Positions 1 through 5,656 of a stretch of DNA of 5,689 nucleotides are shown here, in pieces. The position numbers and the translations under genes were made by a program. This DNA comes from Aurantibacter sp042094015 (GTDB lineage Bacteria; Bacteroidota; Bacteroidia; Flavobacteriales; Flavobacteriaceae): assembly GCF_042094015.1 (NCBI RefSeq), contig NZ_JBELDZ010000108.1, positions 1 to 5,689 of the forward strand, given 5' to 3'. The notes beneath the pieces were generated by a model that was given only the letters and a program-made list of their open reading frames with translations, was not told the DNA's origin and made no database searches. The first letter of the stretch is position 1. Every line of letters starts with the position of its first letter.

Positions 1-459
1 GCAATGCCACATAAAGTAAATCCTATTGACTTTGAAAACTCTGAAGGAAACTTAGGAATGGCTAACGCTATTTTTGAACATTTATCTGCTAAATTACCTA
101 TATCTAGATTACAACGCGATTTAACAGATAGTACTGTTTTACGAAATGTTGGTGTTCCTTTTGGACATACTTTAATAGGTTTTGCTTCTACTTTAAAAGG
201 GTTAAATAAATTATTATTAAATGAAGCTAAATTTGCTCAAGATTTAGAAAATAATTGGGCTGTAGTTGCAGAAGCAATTCAAACAATTTTACGTCGTGAG
301 GCTTATCCTAATCCTTACGAAGCTTTAAAAGGATTAACTAGAACTAACGAAGCTATTACACAAACATCTATAGCAAATTTTATTGATACTTTAGAAGTAA
401 ATGATGCTATTAAAATAGAATTAAAAGCTATTACACCAAGTAATTATACAGGTATTTAA
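1..459 (+). CDS. purB: Adenylosuccinate lyase, C-terminal part (5' end outside window)
   Basis: Adenylosuccinate lyase acts twice in purine synthesis: it releases fumarate from SAICAR to give AICAR, and from adenylosuccinate to give AMP, in the cytoplasm. The frame is open from the first base (GCA, Ala), so the ATG at position 4 is an internal Met and not the start. The visible 152 residues begin in the fumarase/aspartase superfamily signature loop (MPHKVNP, followed by IDFENSEGN), which normally lies just after the catalytic serine. The stretch LPISRLQRDLTDSTVLRN and the helical C-terminal domain follow, ending in TPSNYTGI. These match the longer, E. coli-like PurB subtype (about 450 residues), so roughly the last third is present. 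The protein ends slightly earlier than E. coli PurB, which I recall as normal for flavobacteria. A strong hairpin follows 27 nt after the stop, so purB is probably the last gene of its transcript. Confidence 0.97.
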   Translation, partial: AMPHKVNPIDFENSEGNLGMANAIFEHLSAKLPISRLQRDLTDSTVLRNVGVPFGHTLIGFASTLKGLNKLLLNEAKFAQDLENNWAVVAEAIQTILRREAYPNPYEALKGLTRTNEAITQTSIANFIDTLEVNDAIKIELKAITPSNYTGI

Positions 460-486
460 CTGTTATACTAAAATCTATAAAAAACA

Positions 487-515
487 AAAAGGCTTTCCAT
501 TACGGAAAGCCTTTT
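487..515. terminator. Bidirectional rho-independent terminator
   Basis: This is a perfect 12-bp stem (487-498 pairs with 504-515) with a 5-nt loop ATTAC. The core GGCTTTCC/GGAAAGCC is extended by AAAA/TTTT. Read rightward the stem ends in TTTTCT. Read leftward it ends in a longer T-run (TTTTTGTTTTTT). It lies between two convergent genes, purB and the DUF4252 lipoprotein gene, so it can end both transcripts. Confidence 0.93.
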
Positions 516-540
516 CTACATTAACCAATTACTATAAACT

Positions 541-1071
541 TTATTTAAGAAAGTCCATAATGCCTTTTAGTTTATTATCATCCACGTTAGCATCTTTCAT
601 TTTAGAAATTAAAGCAGCTATTTTTTCTGGACTCATATCATCTCCTAAAACTCTAATTGCTGCAAATCCCATTGTATTAGAACTTGCTAAAACCAAAACT
701 TCATCTACAGTATTTTCCTCTCCGATAGAACTAATTTTAAATTTCATTCCATCAGAACTAAATTGCATTAACTCTGAATAATCTGGATTTTTAAATACTT
801 TTTGAATCTGTTTTAACTCTTTAGTATAAGCATCTTGTGTGCTATCTGTAGCTTTATACATTAAAACGTGTAATTTGTCTAAAGCATTGTAAGCTTCTCG
901 CTCATCTTTTGTTAAATCTGTATCAGAAAAATCTATCAATGTTTTAGATATATCTACTAAAGAATAACTTGGCTCTTCTTGGTGTTCTACAAAAAAAGTC
1001 TGTATAGAATTTTCGTCTTTACAAGCAATTAGGCTCAAACACAATAAACAAATGTATAGAAGGTTTTTCAT
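541..1071 (-). CDS. DUF4252 family lipoprotein
   Basis: This is a predicted envelope lipoprotein of 176 residues and unknown biochemical function. It opens with a short charged n-region (MKN), a hydrophobic stretch at 4-14, and a lipobox LIAC with the lipidated cysteine at residue 17. The Asp-containing residues after it (KDEN) do not by themselves show which membrane it goes to. The remainder is an alpha/beta domain. Its second half (about 110-170, with DEVLVLASS, IRVLGDDMSPEKIAALISKM) fits the DUF4252 family of Bacteroidota and resembles the corresponding part of the upstream gene's product, so the two look like tandem paralogues. The ATG lies one base after the stop of the upstream DUF4252 gene, which suggests translational coupling. 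It is the last gene of the four-gene sigma operon and ends before the bidirectional hairpin. The family call rests on pattern recognition, so a domain search would be useful. Confidence 0.88.
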   Translation of the reverse strand: MKNLLYICLLCLSLIACKDENSIQTFFVEHQEEPSYSLVDISKTLIDFSDTDLTKDEREAYNALDKLHVLMYKATDSTQDAYTKELKQIQKVFKNPDYSELMQFSSDGMKFKISSIGEENTVDEVLVLASSNTMGFAAIRVLGDDMSPEKIAALISKMKDANVDDNKLKGIMDFLK

Positions 1072-1072
1072 A

Positions 1073-1636
1073 TTACTTTTTGTTTTTCTTATCTAAAGCG
1101 TCTCCACCAGGTAAATTCATTTGATTAGTTAATTTAGATATTTGATTTAAATCTATATCTCCAGTTAAAGAAATAACTATAGACTCTAATGTTCTCTTTT
1201 TTCCATTAAGTTCTACATCTGCTTCACTAGTAATATCTGTTAATCCATCTACAAACATTAATAATTCACTAACATGATCTTCGTCTTTTCCTTGTTTAAT
1301 ATAAAAAGTCATAACAACGCCATCATCTTTCACTTTCATTAACTCTTCTAATTTTTTAGAAGCGCCATTTACATATTTTGAAAAATCTAAAGCAATAGAT
1401 TTATCGCTTGTCATAATAGTTTTAAAGCTGGTAATACTATTTACCATATCAATATATTGCTGTGCTTCTTTATCGTCTGTATCTATATCCATTTTGGCCA
1501 AAAGTTTAAACATTTTTGGTTTAATAGAAATATATGTTACTTTACTGTTATCTGAGTATTTACTAAAGACATCTTGTGCTAATGCTGAAGATGTTATTAA
1601 TAAGGCTAAAGTAAAAAGTGTGATTGCTTTTTTCAT
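1073..1636 (-). CDS. Secreted DUF4252 domain protein
   Basis: This predicted exported protein has unknown activity. I chose the ATG at 1634-1636, giving 187 residues, because it yields a textbook signal peptide: MKK, a hydrophobic core at 5-15, then SALA with cleavage expected before Gln21. An in-frame ATG at 1664-1666 would add ten residues (MNSILNITST) ahead of the signal and is less likely. The mature part carries the DUF4252 pattern: a lysine-rich N-terminal half, then HVSELLMFVDG (about 121-131) and a C-terminal SIVISLTGDIDLNQISKL segment (152-169), ending in a basic tail. There is no lipobox, so it should be soluble in the periplasm or released. It follows the anti-sigma-like gene after 57 nt and is almost fused (1-nt gap) to the next DUF4252 gene, so the two products are made together and may interact. 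That interaction is inference. Confidence 0.88.
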   Translation of the reverse strand: MKKAITLFTLALLITSSALAQDVFSKYSDNSKVTYISIKPKMFKLLAKMDIDTDDKEAQQYIDMVNSITSFKTIMTSDKSIALDFSKYVNGASKKLEELMKVKDDGVVMTFYIKQGKDEDHVSELLMFVDGLTDITSEADVELNGKKRTLESIVISLTGDIDLNQISKLTNQMNLPGGDALDKKNKK

Positions 1637-1693
1637 TGTCGAGGTTATATTTAATATTGAGTTCATTATGTTGTTTTTTAAATTGTTATTAAT

Positions 1694-2179
1694 TTAGTTA
1701 TTAATTTTTAGTGTTCTACCTATAGGATTTTGAAAATCGTTTAAGTAACTGATTTGCTCTTTAGCAATTTCTAATTCTTGTAAATACGATACAGAAGTTG
1801 CGCCTTTATTAAAGTTTCTAGACACCATTTGTAAAGATTGTACAAACTTATTATATGCTAATTGCGTTTGGTCTTCATTATAAGTTCCCAAATCTTGAGC
1901 ACTTATAGACCAATTAAAATACATTCCAAAAGAAATAGCTACTACAGCTGCAATACTTAACCATTTATACTTAATGTTTGTTTTAGATTTTAATGGAAGT
2001 GTTGCTGTAAAAGTATCTTCTTGGCTTGCTGTAAAATAATTAAATAGCGGTTTATAAGCTTCTAAATGTGCTGGTACAGTATCTTGATTAAAAAAGCGCT
2101 TTAACTGCTGCTCTTCTAGAAGCGATGTATTACCATCTAAATATTTTGTTATTAATTGCTCTATATTATTTAAGTCCAT
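1694..2179 (-). CDS. Single-pass membrane protein, probable anti-sigma factor
   Basis: This 161-residue protein probably holds the adjacent ECF sigma factor at the inner membrane. It has an acidic-helical N-terminal segment (1-50: NIEQLITKYLDGNTSLLEEQ, then LKRFF and HLEAYKPLFNYF), a pattern widespread in Bacteroidota proteins encoded just after ECF sigma genes. One transmembrane segment follows (about 73-90, WLSIAAVVAISFGMYF), preceded by lysines, which predicts N-in topology. A periplasmic C-terminal part of about 70 residues completes it. No HxxxCxxC zinc motif is present, so it is not a classical ZAS-type anti-sigma factor, and no FecR sensor domain is visible. Its start overlaps the sigma gene by 14 nt, which implies coupled translation and matched amounts. 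The anti-sigma role is inferred from position and architecture, because the protein has no diagnostic catalytic motif. Confidence 0.82.
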   Translation of the reverse strand: MDLNNIEQLITKYLDGNTSLLEEQQLKRFFNQDTVPAHLEAYKPLFNYFTASQEDTFTATLPLKSKTNIKYKWLSIAAVVAISFGMYFNWSISAQDLGTYNEDQTQLAYNKFVQSLQMVSRNFNKGATSVSYLQELEIAKEQISYLNDFQNPIGRTLKINN

Positions 2180-2675
2180 AACTATGGGTTTTCATTAGTT
2201 GTTCGCGTATGGTTTTTCTTGCTCTAGATAAGGCTACTCTAATTGCGGTAGGTTTCATATCTAACATTTTTTCTATTTCATTAAACTCATACTGTTCTAT
2301 ATCTCTTAATTGAATTACTAATTTTTGTTGTTCTGGTAATGCTTCAATTAATTTTGAAACAAAATCTAAACTATCGTTAGCTTCTACTTGCTTTTGAAGC
2401 GATATACTATGATCTTGATAATTGCTATGTACAATTTTTAAATTCTGTGCTTGTTTTGATTTTAATTTATCATAACAAAAATTCTTTGTCATTGTCATAG
2501 AAAAAGCTTCAACATTTTTATAGCTTTCAATTTTGCTTTTATTGTTCCAAAGTTTCAATAACACTTCTTGGGTAGCATCTTCAGCTTCTTCTCTAGAGAC
2601 AAGCAATCGTTTTGCTAAACGAAACACCTTGTCTTTAAAAGGTAATACCATATGTAAGAACTCAGTCTGTGTCAT
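2166..2675 (-). CDS. ECF-type RNA polymerase sigma-70 factor
   Basis: This 169-residue group 4 (extracytoplasmic function) sigma factor directs RNA polymerase to a specific promoter set. Region 2 spans about 8-75, with the region 2.2 helix AEDATQEVLLKLWNN at 31-45 and the region 2.3/2.4 part MTMTKNFCYDKLKSK at 60-74. A linker of about 25 residues joins it to region 4 (about 103-160), where LPEQQKLVIQLRDIEQYEF leads into a helix-turn-helix (NEIEKMLDMKPTAIRVALSRARKTI) that would read the -35 element. The ATG at 2673-2675 was chosen. The frame extends upstream to a TTG at 2727-2729, but that would add 18 basic, low-complexity residues not expected before region 2. It is the first gene of the operon with the anti-sigma-like gene, and such sigma factors often activate their own promoter. 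The family is certain, but the regulon and the inducing signal are not visible. Confidence 0.95.
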   Translation of the reverse strand: MTQTEFLHMVLPFKDKVFRLAKRLLVSREEAEDATQEVLLKLWNNKSKIESYKNVEAFSMTMTKNFCYDKLKSKQAQNLKIVHSNYQDHSISLQKQVEANDSLDFVSKLIEALPEQQKLVIQLRDIEQYEFNEIEKMLDMKPTAIRVALSRARKTIREQLMKTHSYGLK

Positions 2676-2796
2676 TTTGGTTTTGGTTATGCGGCGGTTT
2701 AGGTCGCTTATGTTATTACGACGATACAACTTCTAAATTGTTACATCTATTTTAAAAAATATTATTCGTAAATTTATGGAAATCATTTTAACATCT
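2676..2796. promoter_or_regulatory. Divergent intergenic region, presumed promoters for sigma operon and S41 gene
   Basis: About 120 nt separate two divergently transcribed units, so both promoters should lie here. I found no exact Bacteroidota -7 element (TAnnTTTG) on either strand. The nearest on the + strand is TAAATTTA at 2769-2776. The only TTG upstream of it (2738-2740) is 28 nt away, which is longer than the usual spacing. If that -7 were used, transcription would start downstream of the ATG at 2776, favouring the ATG at 2797 for the peptidase gene. The AT-rich block 2741-2775 is the likely core. An ECF-dependent promoter may be present, but its consensus cannot be deduced from one copy. 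Confidence 0.4.
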
Positions 2797-4203
2797 ATGA
2801 ATCCTATTAAAACACTACGTTTTTACGGCTTACTATTCTTATTAATTTCTAGTTGTGCATACGATTTAGATGATAATCCTGTAACTGCTAACGATATAAA
2901 TGATTTTATTTATAAAGGTTTAAGAACTTATTATCTGTATAATGAATTGGTTCCAGATTTAGTTGAAAATAAAACTTTTAACCCTAACTACAATAATTAC
3001 TTAAGCGCAAATACACCTGAAAACTTCTTCGAAAATTTAATATATGATAGAGCTATAACTGACAAGTTTAGTTGGCTAACAAGCGATTATCTTGCTTTAG
3101 AACAACAGTTTCAAGGCACAAACCAAGTTAATGGAATGGTTTACGGATTGGATAGAGTATCGCCAGGAAGCGATAATTTATATGGCTATGTAAAATATGT
3201 ACTGCCAAACACAAGTGCTTCATCCGAAAATTTAATGCGAGGCGCTATTTTCACACAAGTAGATAATCAAAATTTAACAATTTCTAATTACCGTAGTTTA
3301 TTAGATAATAGTTCTTATAGTATTCAATTAGCAGCTTACAATTCTATAACAAATGAGTTTGATGTTAATGGAACGACTATAAACTTAACCAAACAAACCT
3401 ATACAGAAAACCCTATTTATAAATCTGAAATTTTCACAATTGATTCAGATAACGTTGGTTATCTAATGTATAACAGATTTAATGCAGAGTTTGATGAACA
3501 ACTAAATAACGAATTTGGAAATTTTGCTGCAAACAACATAGATCATTTAGTGCTAGATTTACGTTATAATCCTGGCGGATCTGTAAATACAGCAACACGT
3601 TTAGCTAGTATGATTACTGGACAATTTAACACAGACGTATTTTCTAAATTAAATTACAATAGTAATAATTCGGCTTCAAATCAAACCTATAATTTTTCAA
3701 GTTCAATTAACGGGCAAACCATAAATCATTTAAATCTAACAGAAGTTTATGTGTTAACAACAGATAATACTGCTTCTGCCAGCGAAATGATTATTAACAG
3801 CTTAAGACCTTACATTAACGTAATTCAAATTGGAACTACAACTGTTGGTAAATCTCAAGCCTCAATTACGTTATACGATTCTTCTAATTTTTCAAGAAAC
3901 AATGTAAATCCGTTACATTTATATGCAATGCAACCTTTAGTTGCAAAAACAACCAACAAATTAGATGTAGATGTTCCAAGTACAGGATTAGTTCCTAATA
4001 TTGTTTTATCTGAAAACGCGCTTAATTTAAATGAATTAGGTCAAATTACAGAACCTTTATTGGCCGAAGCATTGGCCCAAATTGATGCTAATAATAGAAT
4101 AGAACAACCACAAATAAAAAAAGAAGTTTCTAAAAGTATACATTCTACTAACTTTTTCAAATTCAATGAAGAGATGTTTATAGATCATTTATCTACAGAA
4201 TAA
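2797..4203 (+). CDS. S41 family (C-terminal processing type) peptidase lipoprotein
   Basis: This is a serine peptidase with a Ser/Lys dyad, expected on the periplasmic side as a lipoprotein. From the ATG at 2797 it has 468 residues: a signal MNPIKTLRFYGLLFLLISSC with lipobox ISSC and Cys20. An ATG at 2776 would add seven residues and is possible. An N-terminal helical part (about 34-105) contains DFIYKGLRTYYLYN. A PDZ-like middle (about 110-200) contains MVYGLDRV and RGAIFTQVDNQNL. The catalytic domain follows, with the conserved DLRYNPGG at 254-261. Ser327 in TASASE and Lys352 in TVGKS are 25 residues apart, the same spacing as Ser430 and Lys455 of E. coli Tsp. The Gln four residues after the Lys in Tsp is replaced by Ser here, with a Gln at +2. 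The protein ends with DVPSTGLVPNIVL and a polar tail. It lies divergent to the sigma operon and overlaps the next gene by one base. Its substrate is unknown. Confidence 0.93.
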   Translation: MNPIKTLRFYGLLFLLISSCAYDLDDNPVTANDINDFIYKGLRTYYLYNELVPDLVENKTFNPNYNNYLSANTPENFFENLIYDRAITDKFSWLTSDYLALEQQFQGTNQVNGMVYGLDRVSPGSDNLYGYVKYVLPNTSASSENLMRGAIFTQVDNQNLTISNYRSLLDNSSYSIQLAAYNSITNEFDVNGTTINLTKQTYTENPIYKSEIFTIDSDNVGYLMYNRFNAEFDEQLNNEFGNFAANNIDHLVLDLRYNPGGSVNTATRLASMITGQFNTDVFSKLNYNSNNSASNQTYNFSSSINGQTINHLNLTEVYVLTTDNTASASEMIINSLRPYINVIQIGTTTVGKSQASITLYDSSNFSRNNVNPLHLYAMQPLVAKTTNKLDVDVPSTGLVPNIVLSENALNLNELGQITEPLLAEALAQIDANNRIEQPQIKKEVSKSIHSTNFFKFNEEMFIDHLSTE

Positions 4204-4904
4204 TGCAACCACACAAAACCTACTTTAACTGGAGTTCTGGTAAAGATTCAAGCTTTGCTTTATTTTTAATATTGAAAGATTCCAATTACAATGTTGATTT
4301 ATTAGTTACTACAATAAACAAACATTACAATAGAGTTAGTATGCACGGTTTAAGACGAAACGTTTTAGAAGCGCAAACAAAAGCCTTAAACCTACCTTTA
4401 AAAACTATAGAATTACCAGAATTGCCAAGTATGGAAGATTACGAAGCTATTATGACTAAAACTATAAATGATTTGATTACTGCAAACTATACGCATTGTG
4501 TTTTTGGGGATATTTTTTTAGAAGATTTAAGAACATACAGAGACAATAGCTTAAAACCATTTAACCTTACCTCTATTTACCCGTTATGGAAAATGGATAC
4601 TAAAAAACTAATAACTCAATTTATAGACTTGGGTTTTAAAGCTGTTGTTGTTTGTGCTAAAGCAGATTTCTTTGATGAAGACTTTGTTGGAAAAACCTTA
4701 ACACACCAACTTATAGAAGATTTACCTAAAGACGTAGATGTTTGTGGCGAAAATGGCGAATTTCATACCTTTTGCTATGATGGACCCATTTTCTCTTCTC
4801 CTGTAAATTACAATTTAGGAGAAAAAACATACAGAGCTTATAATACACCAAACACAAAAGATGGTAAAAGCGGATTTTGGTTTTGCGATATTATATTAGA
4901 TTAA
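4203..4904 (+). CDS. Dph6-like PP-loop ATP pyrophosphatase (adenine nucleotide alpha hydrolase family)
   Basis: This 233-residue cytoplasmic protein belongs to the N-type ATP pyrophosphatase superfamily and should activate a substrate by adenylation. The PP-loop SSGKDS is at residues 11-16, followed by MHGLRRNVLEAQ (47-58) and FGDIFLEDLRTYRD (101-114). The Dph6 hallmark GENGEFHTF is at 182-190, followed by YDGPIF. In archaea and eukaryotes this family amidates diphthine on elongation factor 2. Bacteria have no diphthamide, so the 'diphthine-ammonia ligase' label should not be taken literally, and the real substrate is unknown. The length fits the bacterial members. Its ATG shares a base with the TAA of the peptidase gene (TAATG), so it is translated by coupling and co-transcribed. 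No functional link between the two products is obvious. No clear terminator follows: the next sequence is an AT-rich run and then the repeat region. Confidence 0.92.
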   Translation: MQPHKTYFNWSSGKDSSFALFLILKDSNYNVDLLVTTINKHYNRVSMHGLRRNVLEAQTKALNLPLKTIELPELPSMEDYEAIMTKTINDLITANYTHCVFGDIFLEDLRTYRDNSLKPFNLTSIYPLWKMDTKKLITQFIDLGFKAVVVCAKADFFDEDFVGKTLTHQLIEDLPKDVDVCGENGEFHTFCYDGPIFSSPVNYNLGEKTYRAYNTPNTKDGKSGFWFCDIILD

Positions 4905-4921
4905 ATTGAGATAATTAAATT

Positions 4922-4947
4922 ATATTTACAGGATAACGGTAACAAAA
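4922..4947. repeat. 26-nt direct repeat, copy 1
   Basis: This copy reads ATATTTACAGGATAACGGTA and continues for six more bases. It matches positions 4966-4991 at 23 of 26 sites, with differences at the 9th, 15th and 22nd base. The two copies are 44 nt apart start to start, with an 18-nt spacer. CAGGATA (4929-4935) in this copy also pairs perfectly with TATCCTG (4957-4963) in the spacer, which allows a hairpin with a large loop. It begins 18 nt after the end of the Dph6-like gene. Its role is unknown. Confidence 0.85.
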
Positions 4948-4965
4948 AAAGCAGCATATCCTGAC

Positions 4966-4991
4966 ATATTTACGGGATATCGGTAATAAAA
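4966..4991. repeat. 26-nt direct repeat, copy 2
   Basis: This is the second copy of the 26-nt repeat, reading ATATTTACGGGATATCGGTA and continuing for six more bases. It ends 6 nt before the left inverted repeat of the CHAP cassette. GGATAT (4975-4980) pairs with ATATCC (4956-4961) in the spacer, so either copy could form a stem with the same spacer segment, in a mutually exclusive way. Two imperfect copies with an 18-nt spacer are too few and too short for CRISPR. Confidence 0.85.
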
Positions 4992-4996
4992 GTTAC

Positions 4997-5020
4997 TATA
5001 TAACGAGTTGTAAATAATAC
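4997..5020. repeat. Left inverted repeat flanking the CHAP gene
   Basis: The inner part GTTGTAAATAATAC (5007-5020) is the reverse complement of 5633-5646 at 13 of 14 positions. Extending outward to TATATAACGA (4997-5006), the 24-nt arm matches 18 of 24, with TATA at the outer end of both arms. It lies 20 nt upstream of the TTG start of the CHAP gene. The two arms together bracket about 660 bp containing a single gene. Confidence 0.75.
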
Positions 5021-5040
5021 CCAAAAACATCACGAACGAA

Positions 5041-5625
5041 TTGAAAAAACGATTTTTACTCTTATTTGGAATTCTGATTTTACTTGTTGTTGGGTTTTTC
5101 GTGTCTAAAAAAATCAATCTAAATCCGAATTATGAAATCGGACAAAAAATTGATAGTCTGAACGGAGTTGCTGTTTATTATAATGGTGGAGTTGGAAATG
5201 TGGACGGACGAGCATTAGCGAAAGATGGCTATAATCTTGGACTGAAATATCAATGCGTGGAATTCGTAAAACGATATTACTACGAAGAACTGAACCATAA
5301 AATGCCTGACAGTTATGGACACGCAAAAGATTTTTTTAATTCACAGGTTAAGGATGGAAAAATAAACAAACAGCGGAATTTAAAGCAGTATAATAATCCA
5401 AGTAAAACCAAACCGAAAGTAGATGATTTAGTGATTTATTCTGCAACAACGCTGAATAAATATGGACACGTTTCAATAGTTTCTAAAGTAACCGAAAACG
5501 AAATTGAGATTATTCAACAAAATCCTGGACCATTTGGAAATTCAAGAGAAAAATATGACTTGATAAATGAAAACGGAAAATGGAAAATTAAAAACGAACG
5601 AATTTTAGGTTGGTTAAGAAAATAG
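5041..5625 (+). CDS. Membrane-anchored CHAP domain protein (probable cysteine amidase/peptidase)
   Basis: This 194-residue protein probably cleaves an amide bond outside the cytoplasmic membrane, with peptidoglycan peptides as the usual CHAP substrate. It starts with KKR and a single hydrophobic anchor or uncleaved signal (about 5-21), with no lipobox. The CHAP/NlpC-like core follows: YQCVEFVKRYY with catalytic Cys72, YGHAKDF at 92-98, KVDDLVIY at 126-133, YGHVSIVSKV with catalytic His143, and EIIQQN with Asn161 as the likely third residue. QCVEFVKRYY and GHVSIV also resemble the amidase half of glutathionylspermidine synthase, so a non-peptidoglycan substrate is possible. The start is TTG at 5041: the frame is closed by TAA at 5011-5013 and no ATG or GTG lies between. 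Codon use differs from its neighbours: 5 of 18 Leu codons are CTG, against none of 25 in the preceding gene, and Arg is mostly CGA. This and the flanking inverted repeats suggest acquisition. Confidence 0.88.
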   Translation: MKKRFLLLFGILILLVVGFFVSKKINLNPNYEIGQKIDSLNGVAVYYNGGVGNVDGRALAKDGYNLGLKYQCVEFVKRYYYEELNHKMPDSYGHAKDFFNSQVKDGKINKQRNLKQYNNPSKTKPKVDDLVIYSATTLNKYGHVSIVSKVTENEIEIIQQNPGPFGNSREKYDLINENGKWKIKNERILGWLRK

Positions 5626-5632
5626 CGGAAAA

Positions 5633-5656
5633 GTACTATTTACAACAACGTGTATA
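5633..5656. repeat. Right inverted repeat flanking the CHAP gene
   Basis: GTACTATTTACAAC (5633-5646) is the reverse complement of 5007-5020 with one mismatch, and the sequence continues as AACGTGTATA to 5656. It starts 7 nt after the CHAP stop codon. Pairing with the left arm would loop out the whole gene. No T-run follows, so it is not a simple terminator. Confidence 0.75.

Noticed and set aside
560..781. Open frame on the + strand inside the DUF4252 lipoprotein gene
   Set aside because: It is antisense to a well-supported gene and has no recognisable domain. The same applies to + strand frames at 1494-1697 and 2533-2736.
1637..1666. Upstream ATG for the secreted DUF4252 protein
   Set aside because: It places ten polar residues before an otherwise perfect signal peptide. 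It cannot be excluded but is less likely.
2676..2729. N-terminal extension of the sigma factor from the TTG at 2727-2729
   Set aside because: It adds 18 Arg/Asn-rich residues before a normal ECF region 2. The ATG at 2675 gives the usual length.
4911..4923. AT-only dyad (ATAATT/AATTAT) as terminator of the Dph6-like gene
   Set aside because: The loop is a single base, there is no GC in the stem and no T-run, so it cannot be supported as a terminator.
4922..4991. Possible minimal CRISPR array (two repeats, one spacer)
   Set aside because: Only two copies with three mismatches, an 18-nt spacer that pairs with the repeats, and no cas genes.
4926..5326. Two minus-strand open frames (4926-5117 and 5114-5326)
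   Set aside because: They overlap the repeats and the CHAP gene, have no recognisable features, and are explained as shadows of the + strand gene.
4997..5656. Integron attC sites around the CHAP gene
   Set aside because: The arms lack paired RYYYAAC/GTTRRRY cores (GTTGTAA does not fit) and no integron integrase is present in the window. A different cassette type fits better.
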